DNA from: Pseudomonas sp. A-RE-19
GTDB lineage: Bacteria > Pseudomonadota > Gammaproteobacteria > Pseudomonadales > Pseudomonadaceae
NCBI RefSeq assembly: GCF_019956555.1
Contig: NZ_JAHBDQ010000029.1
Span: 1 to 64,000 of the forward strand
Direction: 5' to 3'
Length of the DNA stretch: 64,000 nt
Of this stretch, positions 44,649 through 51,848 are shown one piece after another (the stretch's first letter is position 1; every line of letters starts with the position of its first letter). The notes beneath the pieces are model-generated. The model was not told where the DNA came from. It searched no databases and saw nothing but the letters and a program-made list of their open reading frames with translations. Made by a program: the position numbers and the translations under genes.

Positions 44649-45618
44649 CGATCAGTCCTGCCTTCATGAAAAGTTGACGGTTGTCAGGCAGGTCGAAGAA
44701 GCCGGCTTTTTTCAGCGCCTGAAGCGTCGCGCCAGCGCCGGAGCGTGCACGCTGACGGGTGGCTTGCGGGCTGGTCAGTTCGCCGAGAACCTGCGTGACG
44801 ACGGTCTCGTCGAGACCTGCGCCCTGCAGGCTTTGCCGCATCCACCGCTCATCGACCTCGAAGAAAATCCGGATGATGTCCAGTAGCAGCCTGGCGGCGA
44901 ACGTTCGTTGACGGCTGTTCAACGTCAGCCACAGGTAATGGAACACTTCAGAGAAGTAGCGGCTGTGGCGCGCCTCGTCCGCCAGATGATCCCTGAGCAT
45001 TGCCAGGACGCTGGACACCAGGTCGTCACGGCAGACGTCGAGCAGTTCCCTGGCAATGATCGTCTCCGATACGAACCCGACGAGAAACCAGGCCAGCGCC
45101 CTGTGTTTATCAGGTGTGCGGTCGAGCAGGGTGTTCAATCGCATGATGCGGTGCGGCATGACCGGGCGCGGGCTGATCCCGTAGAACCCGGCAATCTGCT
45201 CGGCAAGGCTGTTGGAGAACAGCGCGTGATAACCCTCGTCGGTATAAAGCTGAAGCGCGGCGGTTTTCATCCGCGAAGGGATGTTGACCTTCAGTTCGCC
45301 GTGGATGATGGTTTCCACGGATCGGTTGACGATGCGGTGTTCAAGCAAAGTGGTGTAGTCGAGGAAGTACACCAGGTGATTGGCCGACAGCCGATGGATG
45401 ACGGTCTGGCCCAGCGCTTGGATAGCCGGGTGTTTCAGGTAGGCCAGGAACATCGGGGGGGACCAGTGGCGTGTTTCCAGTTGCTGTTCCAGGTCGGGCG
45501 GTAACAGGTAGTCATGCTCGCTGGTTCGTACCGACGCGCGAGTATTCCAGTCGCCGAGGGTGAAACGCAGAGCCCAGGACACGGGGCGGTCTACCGGCGC
45601 TATGATGGGGGCGGTCAT
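44641..45618 (-). CDS. AurF-type diiron N-oxygenase-like protein
   Basis: The protein has 325 residues. The seven iron ligands of AurF are matched in order and almost exact spacing: Glu93, Glu128, His131, Glu185, His211, Glu215 and His218 (motifs TDEGYH, GFVSETII and DHLADEARH). AurF oxidises the amine of p-aminobenzoate to a nitro group, and relatives oxidise other amines or C-H bonds. The start at 45618 overlaps the SagB stop as ATGA, with GGGAG upstream. The likely substrate here is a side chain or terminus of the peptide encoded at 46766-46837, or a small product cut from it. This is inferred from operon context. Confidence 0.85.
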   Translation of the reverse strand: MTAPIIAPVDRPVSWALRFTLGDWNTRASVRTSEHDYLLPPDLEQQLETRHWSPPMFLAYLKHPAIQALGQTVIHRLSANHLVYFLDYTTLLEHRIVNRSVETIIHGELKVNIPSRMKTAALQLYTDEGYHALFSNSLAEQIAGFYGISPRPVMPHRIMRLNTLLDRTPDKHRALAWFLVGFVSETIIARELLDVCRDDLVSSVLAMLRDHLADEARHSRYFSEVFHYLWLTLNSRQRTFAARLLLDIIRIFFEVDERWMRQSLQGAGLDETVVTQVLGELTSPQATRQRARSGAGATLQALKKAGFFDLPDNRQLFMKAGLIDE

Positions 45619-46694
45619 TGTTGCGGCTCCCGATTGTTCAGCAGATCTTTCAATTCCTTGCACATCACCTGTCCGTCGCTGTGGCCACAGCCAACAAAAA
45701 ACAACGGTTGTTCCGCGCTGTTCTCGAGCGTCAGTAACGTTTCGACCTGATCGTCCGTCAGCGCGCCGGTCAGCCACGTGTTTAACCCCAGCGCAGTGGC
45801 CACCAGTTGAAAGGTTTGGGAAATATGGCCAGCTTCGACGTAAGCCATTCGGTAGGCTCGCGAGTGCTCATATTTCCACCACAGCTTGTCGAATCGACTG
45901 GTGATGAACAGACCCACTGGCAGGTTATTGATGAAATGTTGCCCACACAGCAACTGCCCCAGTGGCAAGCGAGGCAATGGGTTGATGAAGCTCAATGAGT
46001 GATCGCAGGGATGGTAGGCGTAGAGCCCGGGATTCAGGCCGTTGACGTTTTGTACGAGAAGAAAACCTTCGCAAGCATTCAGTCCGCCCCCGGACGGGCT
46101 GCTGCGCCGGGCACCGAGACCTTCGACGATGGTTTCGTCGACGTCGTTGTCACGCTCATGCAAATAACCCAGGGACAGGTAAAGCAGAGTGCTGACATCC
46201 TTCAGTGAAACCGCTGCATCCGTGAAAGTGCGGCAGGTTTTTCGGCCGAGGAGGGCGTTTGCAAGAGAGCCTTCTGGCAGGCAGAAAGGTTTTGGCAGAG
46301 CAATGAGTTCATGTGCGCGGCACTCCGAAAGTCTGTCGTCCGGTGTGGGCGCATTCAATACTTCGGTGCAATGGTCCAAATAGTGTCTCGACCATTCATG
46401 AATATTCTCAGGAACATGTTCGCAGGGAATGTTCTTTGTGCCGATATGGAATATTTTTGACAGTTCATCCCAGCCCCATTCAATAGCCTCTTGTATTGAG
46501 GTTGTGAGTATTCCGGCATTTAAAAGCTGAGTGTCTATTGTATGGTTGTCGTTATACAGTTTGGGGTTGTCGATAAGTTGTATAAGTCGGGTTGAGTATT
46601 CCAGGTTCAGTTCAAATTGTTTGTGGTTCTTGTAGTCCCAGACTATCTGGCCGGGCGTGCGGGGAAGTATGAACAGGTAGGGGTTTATCTGCAT
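45615..46694 (-). CDS. SagB-type flavin-dependent peptide dehydrogenase
   Basis: The protein has 359 residues. The N-terminal segment (about 1-110) resembles the extension of SagB/McbC proteins. A nitroreductase-fold domain follows, with the FMN motif LLGRKTCRTF (about 148-157), RRSSPSGGGLNACEGFL, the GLYAYHPCDHSL signature and the Lys274-Tyr275 pair in WWKYEHSRAYRM that is catalytic in azoline dehydrogenases. These enzymes oxidise azolines to azoles on peptides, but no cyclodehydratase gene lies nearby. The first third of the gene is visibly more AT-rich than the surroundings, suggesting acquisition. No clear ribosome site precedes the ATG at 46694. Confidence 0.87.
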   Translation of the reverse strand: MQINPYLFILPRTPGQIVWDYKNHKQFELNLEYSTRLIQLIDNPKLYNDNHTIDTQLLNAGILTTSIQEAIEWGWDELSKIFHIGTKNIPCEHVPENIHEWSRHYLDHCTEVLNAPTPDDRLSECRAHELIALPKPFCLPEGSLANALLGRKTCRTFTDAAVSLKDVSTLLYLSLGYLHERDNDVDETIVEGLGARRSSPSGGGLNACEGFLLVQNVNGLNPGLYAYHPCDHSLSFINPLPRLPLGQLLCGQHFINNLPVGLFITSRFDKLWWKYEHSRAYRMAYVEAGHISQTFQLVATALGLNTWLTGALTDDQVETLLTLENSAEQPLFFVGCGHSDGQVMCKELKDLLNNREPQQ

Positions 46695-46728
46695 GATGGG
46701 CGGTTCGCTCTGGACTGTGCCATAGAAA

Positions 46729-46756
46729 ACGCTGGGTAGCCGGCACTCCCCAGCGT
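46729..46756 (-). terminator. Hairpin between the peptide gene and the SagB-type gene
   Basis: ACGCTGGG and CCCAGCGT form an eight-pair stem around a 12-base loop, followed on the minus strand by TTTTC. It begins nine bases after the peptide stop. A partial terminator here would give far more peptide transcript than enzyme transcript, a common feature of precursor-peptide operons. Confidence 0.7.
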
Positions 46757-46765
46757 CTCATTTAC

Positions 46766-46837
46766 TTAGCGGGCTTTTGGCGCAACCAGAAAAGCCAGAT
46801 TAGCGATCTTGTTAGCTTCCAGAGTAATTGCTTTCAT
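46766..46837 (-). CDS. 23-residue putative precursor peptide
   Basis: The codons from ATG at 46837 to TAA at 46766 encode MKAITLEANKIANLA followed by FLVAPKAR. An ideal ribosome site AAGGAG lies eight bases upstream, stronger than that of any enzyme gene in the operon. A sigma70-like promoter lies about 55 bases before it and a hairpin just after it. The peptide has six Ala, three Lys, two Asn, one Glu, one Thr, one Phe, one Pro and one Arg, with no Cys, Ser, Tyr or Trp. It resembles a precursor acted on by the SagB-type and AurF-type enzymes. Similar length to PqqA is the only resemblance; the PqqA Glu/Tyr pair is absent. A role as a regulatory leader peptide is the main alternative. Confidence 0.75.
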   Translation of the reverse strand: MKAITLEANKIANLAFLVAPKAR

Positions 46838-46866
46838 GTTTTAGACTCCTTGTCATTGATAGTGAG

Positions 46867-46886
46867 TGTCACACTTTGCGGTGACA
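46867..46886. promoter_or_regulatory. Inverted repeat at the start of the peptide transcript
   Basis: TGTCAC and GTGACA are separated by eight bases and lie just downstream of the predicted -10, about at +1 to +19. It could be an operator or a 5' leader hairpin. Confidence 0.5.
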
Positions 46887-46891
46887 ACTTA

Positions 46892-46919
46892 ATCATAGGC
46901 GGTAATGAATTCTTATCAA
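46892..46919 (-). promoter_or_regulatory. Sigma70-like promoter of the peptide operon
   Basis: On the minus strand TTGATA (46919-46914) and TATGAT (46897-46892) are separated by 16 bases. Each matches the consensus at five of six positions. The predicted transcript would start about 48 bases before the peptide ATG. The remaining bases to 47085 are AT-rich and show no gene. Confidence 0.75.
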
Positions 46920-47085
46920 GGGGGTATTAGGTAGGAATATTCCAGTAATATTGTCGGAGCGATCTGTAGGTTGGAGCAAGTTTGTAAGTTATCTACTTTT
47001 AAATAATGGATGCAAGGAAACGTCCTGCAAGCCAGTAGGACCGCAAGAGTAAGACATCGGGATTGAAGAGAGGATGTTGTGGCGT

Positions 47086-47121
47086 TAAAACGGCTGACGG
47101 AGAGCCTGTTGGCTCCCCGTC
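47086..47121 (-). terminator. Probable terminator of rlmI
   Basis: GACGGAGAGCC and GGCTCCCCGTC form an 11-position stem with one mismatch and a TGTT loop. On the minus strand it is followed within a few bases by TTTT. It ends the rlmI transcript and insulates the accessory operon. Confidence 0.7.
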
Positions 47122-47133
47122 AAACCAGCGTAC

Positions 47134-48330
47134 TCAGCTGTTTGGCAGCAGACGGCAGGTGATGCTCTTGATGTAGCGGGTCTCGGCAATCGCCGGGTGA
47201 ACCGGATGATCCGGGCCCTGTCCGCCGCGCTCCAGCATCTGGATGTTGCGGTCCAGGTGACGGGCGCTGGTCAGCAGAATGTTCTGCAGATCGTCTTCCG
47301 GCAGGTGCATCGAGCACGAAGCACTGACCAGGATGCCGTCCTTGCTAAGCAGGCGCATGGCTTGCTCGTTCAGACGACGGTAAGCACCTTCACCGTTTTT
47401 CATGTCTTTCTTGCGTTTGATGAACGCAGGAGGGTCGGCCACGATGACGTCGAAACGCTCTTCGCTGGCTTTCAGTTCCTTCAAGGCTTCGAACACGTCG
47501 CCTTCAATGCAGGTCATTTTTTCGGCGAAACCGTTCAGCGCGGCGTTGCGCTCCACGCCATCGAGGGCGAAGGCCGAAGCATCGACGCAGAACACTTCAC
47601 TGGCGCCGAAGGCAGCCGCTTGCACGCCCCAGCCGCCGATGTAGCTGTACAGGTCCAGTACGCGTTTGCCTTTGGCATAAGGCGCCAGACGCGCGCGGTT
47701 CATGCGGTGGTCGTAGAACCAGCCGGTTTTCTGTCCCTGGATGACCGGCGCTTCGAATTTCACGCCGTTCTCTTCCAGCGCGACCCATTCCGGCACCAGG
47801 CCGAACACGGTTTCGACGTAGCGGTTGAGGCCTTCGGCATCACGGGCGGCGGAGTCGTTCTTGAACAGAATGCCGCTTGGCTTGAGCACTTGGGTCAGCG
47901 CCGCGATCACGTCATCTTTGTGAGCTTCCATGGTCGCCGAGGCGATCTGCACCACCAGAATGTCGCCGAAACGGTCAACCACCAGGCCTGGCAACAGGTC
48001 GGAGTCACCGTAGACCAGGCGATAGAACGGCTTGTCGAACAGGCGATCGCGCAGGGACAGGGCAACGTTCAGGCGATGCACCAGCAGCGACTTGTCCAGC
48101 GGCAACTTGATGTCGCGCGACAACAGGCGGGCGCAGATCAGGTTGTTCGGACTCATGGCAACGATGCCCAGCGGCTTGCCACCGGCGGCTTCGAGGATCG
48201 CCTGATCGCCGGCCTTGAAGCCGTGCAAAGGAGTAGCGGCTACATCGATTTCGTTGCTGTAGACCCACAAGTGGCCGTTTCGCAGGCGACGGTCGGCGTT
48301 GGCTTTGAGGCGCAGGCTAGGCAGGGACAT
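47134..48330 (-). CDS. rlmI: 23S rRNA (cytosine-C5)-methyltransferase RlmI-type
   Basis: The protein has 398 residues. An N-terminal PUA domain (LRLKANADRRLRNGHLWVYSNEID) is followed by a linker domain and a Rossmann methyltransferase with VLDLYSYIGGWGVQAA for SAM, the VADPPAFIKRKKDMK active-site motif and the catalytic-type Cys in VSASCSMH. RlmI methylates C1962 of 23S rRNA. The start at 48330 matches the family N terminus; the frame upstream runs into a REP pair. Confidence 0.92.
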   Translation of the reverse strand: MSLPSLRLKANADRRLRNGHLWVYSNEIDVAATPLHGFKAGDQAILEAAGGKPLGIVAMSPNNLICARLLSRDIKLPLDKSLLVHRLNVALSLRDRLFDKPFYRLVYGDSDLLPGLVVDRFGDILVVQIASATMEAHKDDVIAALTQVLKPSGILFKNDSAARDAEGLNRYVETVFGLVPEWVALEENGVKFEAPVIQGQKTGWFYDHRMNRARLAPYAKGKRVLDLYSYIGGWGVQAAAFGASEVFCVDASAFALDGVERNAALNGFAEKMTCIEGDVFEALKELKASEERFDVIVADPPAFIKRKKDMKNGEGAYRRLNEQAMRLLSKDGILVSASCSMHLPEDDLQNILLTSARHLDRNIQMLERGGQGPDHPVHPAIAETRYIKSITCRLLPNS

Positions 48331-48419
48331 GACGTCGCTCCGGAAAAAAGAGCGGGAGTATAACGTGTTGCGCAAGGGCTCGGCTTGGCGGATGGACATG
48401 CGGTGAGGGGCCAGCAACT

Positions 48420-48510
48420 TGTGGGAGCGAGCCTGCTCGCGATGACGGCGGTACATTCAGCATCAATGTTGGCTAATCCGACGCTATCGCGAGCAGGCTC
48501 GCTCCCACAG
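48420..48510. repeat. REP inverted pair (gcctgctcgcga subtype)
   Basis: Inverted elements about 40 bases apart lie in the divergent gap between rlmI and the HDOD gene. Confidence 0.9.
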
Positions 48511-48620
48511 GGAGTGCATTTGTTCTGGGCAATAAATGAAATTTCGGCGACATAGCCGCGGATGTGTCGGACCCATCTTCTTAAGGGTTAGAATCCCCGC
48601 CTTACCCGGAGTGCGTACTG

Positions 48621-49487
48621 ATGTCCCAAGAACTGACGACCGAACAGATTCAACAGTCCCTGCAAGGCATCAGCGTGCCGCCCCAGCCGCAGATAATGGT
48701 GGATCTGCAGATGGAGCAGTACATGCCCGATCCGGACCTGGAAGTGATCGCGAAGCTGATCTCTCAGGACCCGGGCCTTTCCGGCGCCTTGCTGAAAATC
48801 GTCAACTCGCCGTATTACGGCTTGAGCAACAAAATCACCGCGATCCAGCGGGCAGTGAACCTGTTGGGCAGCCGTTCGATCATCAACCTGATCAATGCAC
48901 AGTCGATCAAGGGCGAGCTCAACGACGACGCCATCGTCACCCTCAACCGTTTCTGGGACACGGCGCAGGACGTGGCGATGACGTGCCTGACCCTGGCCAA
49001 ACGCGTCGGTGTCCAGGCCGGTGATGAAGCCTATGCGCTGGGCCTGTTCCACGATTGCGGCATCCCGCTGATGCTCAAGAAATTCCCCGATTACATGAAA
49101 GTGCTGGAACAGGCCTATGGCAATGCCAGCGCCGAATGCCGCGTAGTGGATACCGAGAACAAGCAATACAACACCAACCACGCCGTGGTCGGGTATTACA
49201 CCGCCAAATCCTGGCGCCTGCCGGAACATGTCACCCAGGCCATCGCCAATCATCACAACGCCCTGGCTATTTTCAGCGATGAGTCGTCGCGCAATACGCC
49301 GCTGAAAAACTTGCTGGCGCTCCTGAAGATGGCCGAGCACATTTGCGCCTCCTTCCGGGTGCTGGGCAACCAGTCCGAAGACCATGAATGGAACAGTGTC
49401 GGGCCCCTTGTGCTCGATTACATCGGTCTATCGGAATACGATTTCGAAACCCAGAAACAAGAGATTCGCGACCTCGCCACTCGTTGA
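48621..49487 (+). CDS. HDOD-domain signalling protein
   Basis: The protein has 288 residues, essentially one HDOD domain (about 15-215) with LISQDPGLSGALLKIVNSPYYGL and ITAIQRAVNLLGSRSIINLI, and an incomplete HD site (LGLFHDCGIPLM). HDOD proteins lack the hydrolase metal site and act as signalling or scaffold proteins in motility, stress and cyclic-di-GMP networks. No second output domain is attached. It lies 30 bases before mutM. Confidence 0.88.
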   Translation: MSQELTTEQIQQSLQGISVPPQPQIMVDLQMEQYMPDPDLEVIAKLISQDPGLSGALLKIVNSPYYGLSNKITAIQRAVNLLGSRSIINLINAQSIKGELNDDAIVTLNRFWDTAQDVAMTCLTLAKRVGVQAGDEAYALGLFHDCGIPLMLKKFPDYMKVLEQAYGNASAECRVVDTENKQYNTNHAVVGYYTAKSWRLPEHVTQAIANHHNALAIFSDESSRNTPLKNLLALLKMAEHICASFRVLGNQSEDHEWNSVGPLVLDYIGLSEYDFETQKQEIRDLATR

Positions 49488-49517
49488 GTGTCGAACCTCG
49501 CCTGATTCGAGAGCCCC

Positions 49518-50330
49518 ATGCCTGAACTGCCGGAAGTCGAAACCACCCGCCGCGGGATAGCGCCGCACCTGGAAGGCCAGCGCGTCAGCCGGGTAATCGT
49601 GCGTGAGCGCCGTCTGCGCTGGCCGATCCCCGAAGACCTGGATGTGCGGTTGTCCGGCCAGCGCATCGTGCTGGTGGAGCGCCGCGCCAAGTACCTGTTG
49701 ATCAATGCCGAAGTTGGCACGCTGATCAGTCATTTGGGCATGTCGGGGAATCTGCGGCTGGTGGAAGTCGGCATGCCGGCGGCCAAGCATGAGCATGTGG
49801 ACATTGAACTGGAATCGGGCCTGGCCCTGCGTTACACCGATCCGCGACGGTTCGGGGCGATGCTCTGGAGTCTGGACCCACTCAACCATGAACTGCTGAT
49901 CCGACTCGGGCCGGAGCCGTTGACCGACCTGTTTGACGGCGAGCGACTGTTCCAGCAATCGCGCGGGCGTTCCATGGCGGTCAAACCGTTCATCATGGAC
50001 AACGCGGTGGTGGTCGGCGTCGGCAATATCTACGCGACCGAAGCGTTGTTTGCGGCGGGCATCGACCCGCGCCGTGAAGCCAAGAGCATTTCCCGGGCGC
50101 GCTATTTGAAGCTGGCGATCGAGATCAAGCGCATCCTTGCCCTCGCCATCGAGCGCGGCGGCACCACGTTGCGGGACTTTATCGGTGGCGACGGTCAGCC
50201 GGGCTATTTCCAGCAGGAACTGTTCGTGTACGGCCGTGGCGGTGAACACTGCAAGGTCTGTGGCACGGGGTTGCGAGAGGTCAAGCTTGGGCAGCGCGCC
50301 AGTGTCTTTTGTCCGCGTTGTCAGAGCTGA
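49518..50330 (+). CDS. mutM: Formamidopyrimidine-DNA glycosylase
   Basis: The protein has 270 residues. It removes 8-oxoguanine and opened purines and cuts the abasic site. The N-terminal PELPEVE (Pro2 nucleophile, Glu3) and the C-terminal zinc finger with four Cys (CKVCGTGLREVKLGQRASVFCPRC) are complete, as is the intercalating loop region. It follows the HDOD gene after 30 bases, possibly on one transcript. Confidence 0.97.
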   Translation: MPELPEVETTRRGIAPHLEGQRVSRVIVRERRLRWPIPEDLDVRLSGQRIVLVERRAKYLLINAEVGTLISHLGMSGNLRLVEVGMPAAKHEHVDIELESGLALRYTDPRRFGAMLWSLDPLNHELLIRLGPEPLTDLFDGERLFQQSRGRSMAVKPFIMDNAVVVGVGNIYATEALFAAGIDPRREAKSISRARYLKLAIEIKRILALAIERGGTTLRDFIGGDGQPGYFQQELFVYGRGGEHCKVCGTGLREVKLGQRASVFCPRCQS

Positions 50331-50384
50331 TATCGGCTACGGTCTATAGTCAGTGTTCTCACTGCCTAGCCGAAGGACCGTGCC

Positions 50385-50708
50385 ATGAATCTGTTTCGAA
50401 CCCTTGTCGTCACGCTGCTGCTGAGTGTCGGTGCGTCCGCGCTGGCGGCTGAGAACGGCAGCGGCGATCCGCGTTACACCATCCAGAACCCACCGGCCTA
50501 CGCCATGCTTGGCGATTTACTGATTGCCCGACCGTTATTGGTGGTGGCGACGGTGATCGGTGCCGGGGCGTTTGTGGTGTCGTTGCCGTTTACCGCGCTG
50601 GGTGGCGGCATTGGCGATGCTGGGCAGGCGTTGGTGGTCGACCCGGCGAAAGCCGCATTTGTGCGTTGCCTGGGGTGTATCGGGGAGGGGTTTGAGCAGC
50701 AGGAGTGA
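50385..50708 (+). CDS. Small conserved membrane protein (often labelled multidrug transporter)
   Basis: The protein has 107 residues. A signal peptide (cut near ALA, about 21) is followed by one hydrophobic segment (about 48-72) and a C-terminal CLGCIGEGFEQQE with two cysteines. Similar proteins are conserved in pseudomonads and are sometimes called multidrug transporters, but one membrane helix makes that label unlikely. GAAGGA precedes the ATG. Function unknown. Confidence 0.7.
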   Translation: MNLFRTLVVTLLLSVGASALAAENGSGDPRYTIQNPPAYAMLGDLLIARPLLVVATVIGAGAFVVSLPFTALGGGIGDAGQALVVDPAKAAFVRCLGCIGEGFEQQE

Positions 50709-50743
50709 GGCAGATTCAGAGTCTTCGCTGTAGCTGATGGCCT

Positions 50744-50822
50744 CATCGCGAGCAGGCTCGCTCCCACATTTGATCAGTGTCGTTCACAAATCCAATGTGG
50801 GAGCGAGCCTGCTCGCGATGGG
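50744..50822. repeat. REP inverted pair (gcctgctcgcga subtype)
   Basis: Inverted elements about 30 bases apart lie between convergent genes. Confidence 0.9.
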
Positions 50823-50852
50823 GCCGGCACAAACACTACAAAAATATCTGAC

Positions 50853-51104
50853 TCAAGCCTTACCGGTAATCTTCCGGTACTTCTCCATCAACTGTTCTTC
50901 AGTCTCCGGATGGGCCTCGTCCAGCGGGATGCAATCCACCGGGCAGACCTGCTGGCACTGCGGTTCGTCATAGTGGCCGACACATTGTGTGCATAGGTTC
51001 GGGTCGATCACGTAGATCTCTTCGCCCTGGGAAATGGCGGCGTTCGGGCACTCGGGTTCGCAGACGTCGCAGTTGATGCAATCGTCGGTGATGATCAGGG
51101 ACAT
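50853..51104 (-). CDS. YfhL-type 2[4Fe-4S] ferredoxin
   Basis: The protein has 83 residues with two cluster motifs: CINCDVCEPEC and a second set CTQCVGHYDEPQCQQVCPVDC with the YfhL-specific insert between cysteines. It carries electrons in the cytoplasm. The start at 51104 (MSLIITDDC) matches the family. It lies about 150 bases downstream of coaD on the same strand; the matching PAO1 pair is fdx1-coaD. Confidence 0.93.
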   Translation of the reverse strand: MSLIITDDCINCDVCEPECPNAAISQGEEIYVIDPNLCTQCVGHYDEPQCQQVCPVDCIPLDEAHPETEEQLMEKYRKITGKA

Positions 51105-51203
51105 GCTAACTCCAGCCAGGGCGGCAGGCCCAGGCGCAATAAACCAATGCGCGCAATTGTGCCGCATTGGCGCCCGCAGTGCACGCGGGCGCGATCAAGT
51201 GCA

Positions 51204-51257
51204 GCAGATCGCAGGCGGCGGTAACCCCAAAAGATCGCAGCCTGCGGCAGCTCCTAC
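51204..51257. repeat. REP-like element (ggctgcgatctttt subtype), degenerate pair
   Basis: A shortened left arm (GCAGATCGCAGGCGGCGG) and a full right arm ending CTGCGGCAGCTCCTAC lie between coaD and the ferredoxin gene. It matches the element at 13.5 kb. Confidence 0.75.
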
Positions 51258-51733
51258 TTTTTAAAGCGCAGGGTGAGGGCGTCGGCCACCGCCGGGTGGA
51301 CGAACTTGGTGATATCGCCGCCCAGGGCTGCGATTTCACGGACCAGCGTTGAGGAAATGAACGAATAACGCTCGGACGGAGTAAGAAACAGGCTTTCCAC
51401 ATCCGGCGCCAGTTGGCGGTTCATGTTGGCCAGCTGGAATTCGTATTCAAAGTCCGACACCGCGCGCAACCCACGCAGGAACACATTGGCGTTCTTCTCT
51501 TTGGCGAAGTGCGCGAGCAACGTCGAGAAACCGACGACTTCAACGTTCGGCAAATGTTTGGTGACCTCGCGGGCCAGCTCCACACGTTGTTCCAGGGGAA
51601 ACAACGGGTTTTTCTTCGGGCTGGCGGCGACGGCGATGATCACGTGATCGAACAGGCGCGAGGCGCGTTCGACCAGATCGCCATGGCCCTTGGTAATAGG
51701 GTCGAAGGTACCTGGGTACAACACTCGGTTCAT
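51254..51733 (-). CDS. coaD: Phosphopantetheine adenylyltransferase
   Basis: The protein has 159 residues. It adenylates 4'-phosphopantetheine to dephospho-CoA, the penultimate step of CoA synthesis. The nucleotidyltransferase motif TFDPITKGHGD and the ISSTLVREIAALGGD motif are intact. The right arm of the REP element overlaps the last codons. Confidence 0.97.
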   Translation of the reverse strand: MNRVLYPGTFDPITKGHGDLVERASRLFDHVIIAVAASPKKNPLFPLEQRVELAREVTKHLPNVEVVGFSTLLAHFAKEKNANVFLRGLRAVSDFEYEFQLANMNRQLAPDVESLFLTPSERYSFISSTLVREIAALGGDITKFVHPAVADALTLRFKK

Positions 51734-51848
51734 CGCGTCGTCCTGGCGGGAATCCGTTGGGGAGTCGGATGGTATCGCAGCCTTCCCGGTCGGCCAAGTC
51801 GCCTGTTGGGTAAGAAAGCACTATAGACGATGGGAATCTTCCGCGTTT

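Noticed and set aside
46766..46837. Possible PqqA-like peptide
   Set aside because: The length is similar but the conserved Glu and Tyr that form PQQ are missing and no pqqB-E genes are nearby.
46729..46837. Classic amino-acid attenuator (leader peptide plus terminator)
   Set aside because: The small frame has no run of one amino acid, no alternative antiterminator arm was found, and the downstream genes are not amino acid biosynthesis genes.
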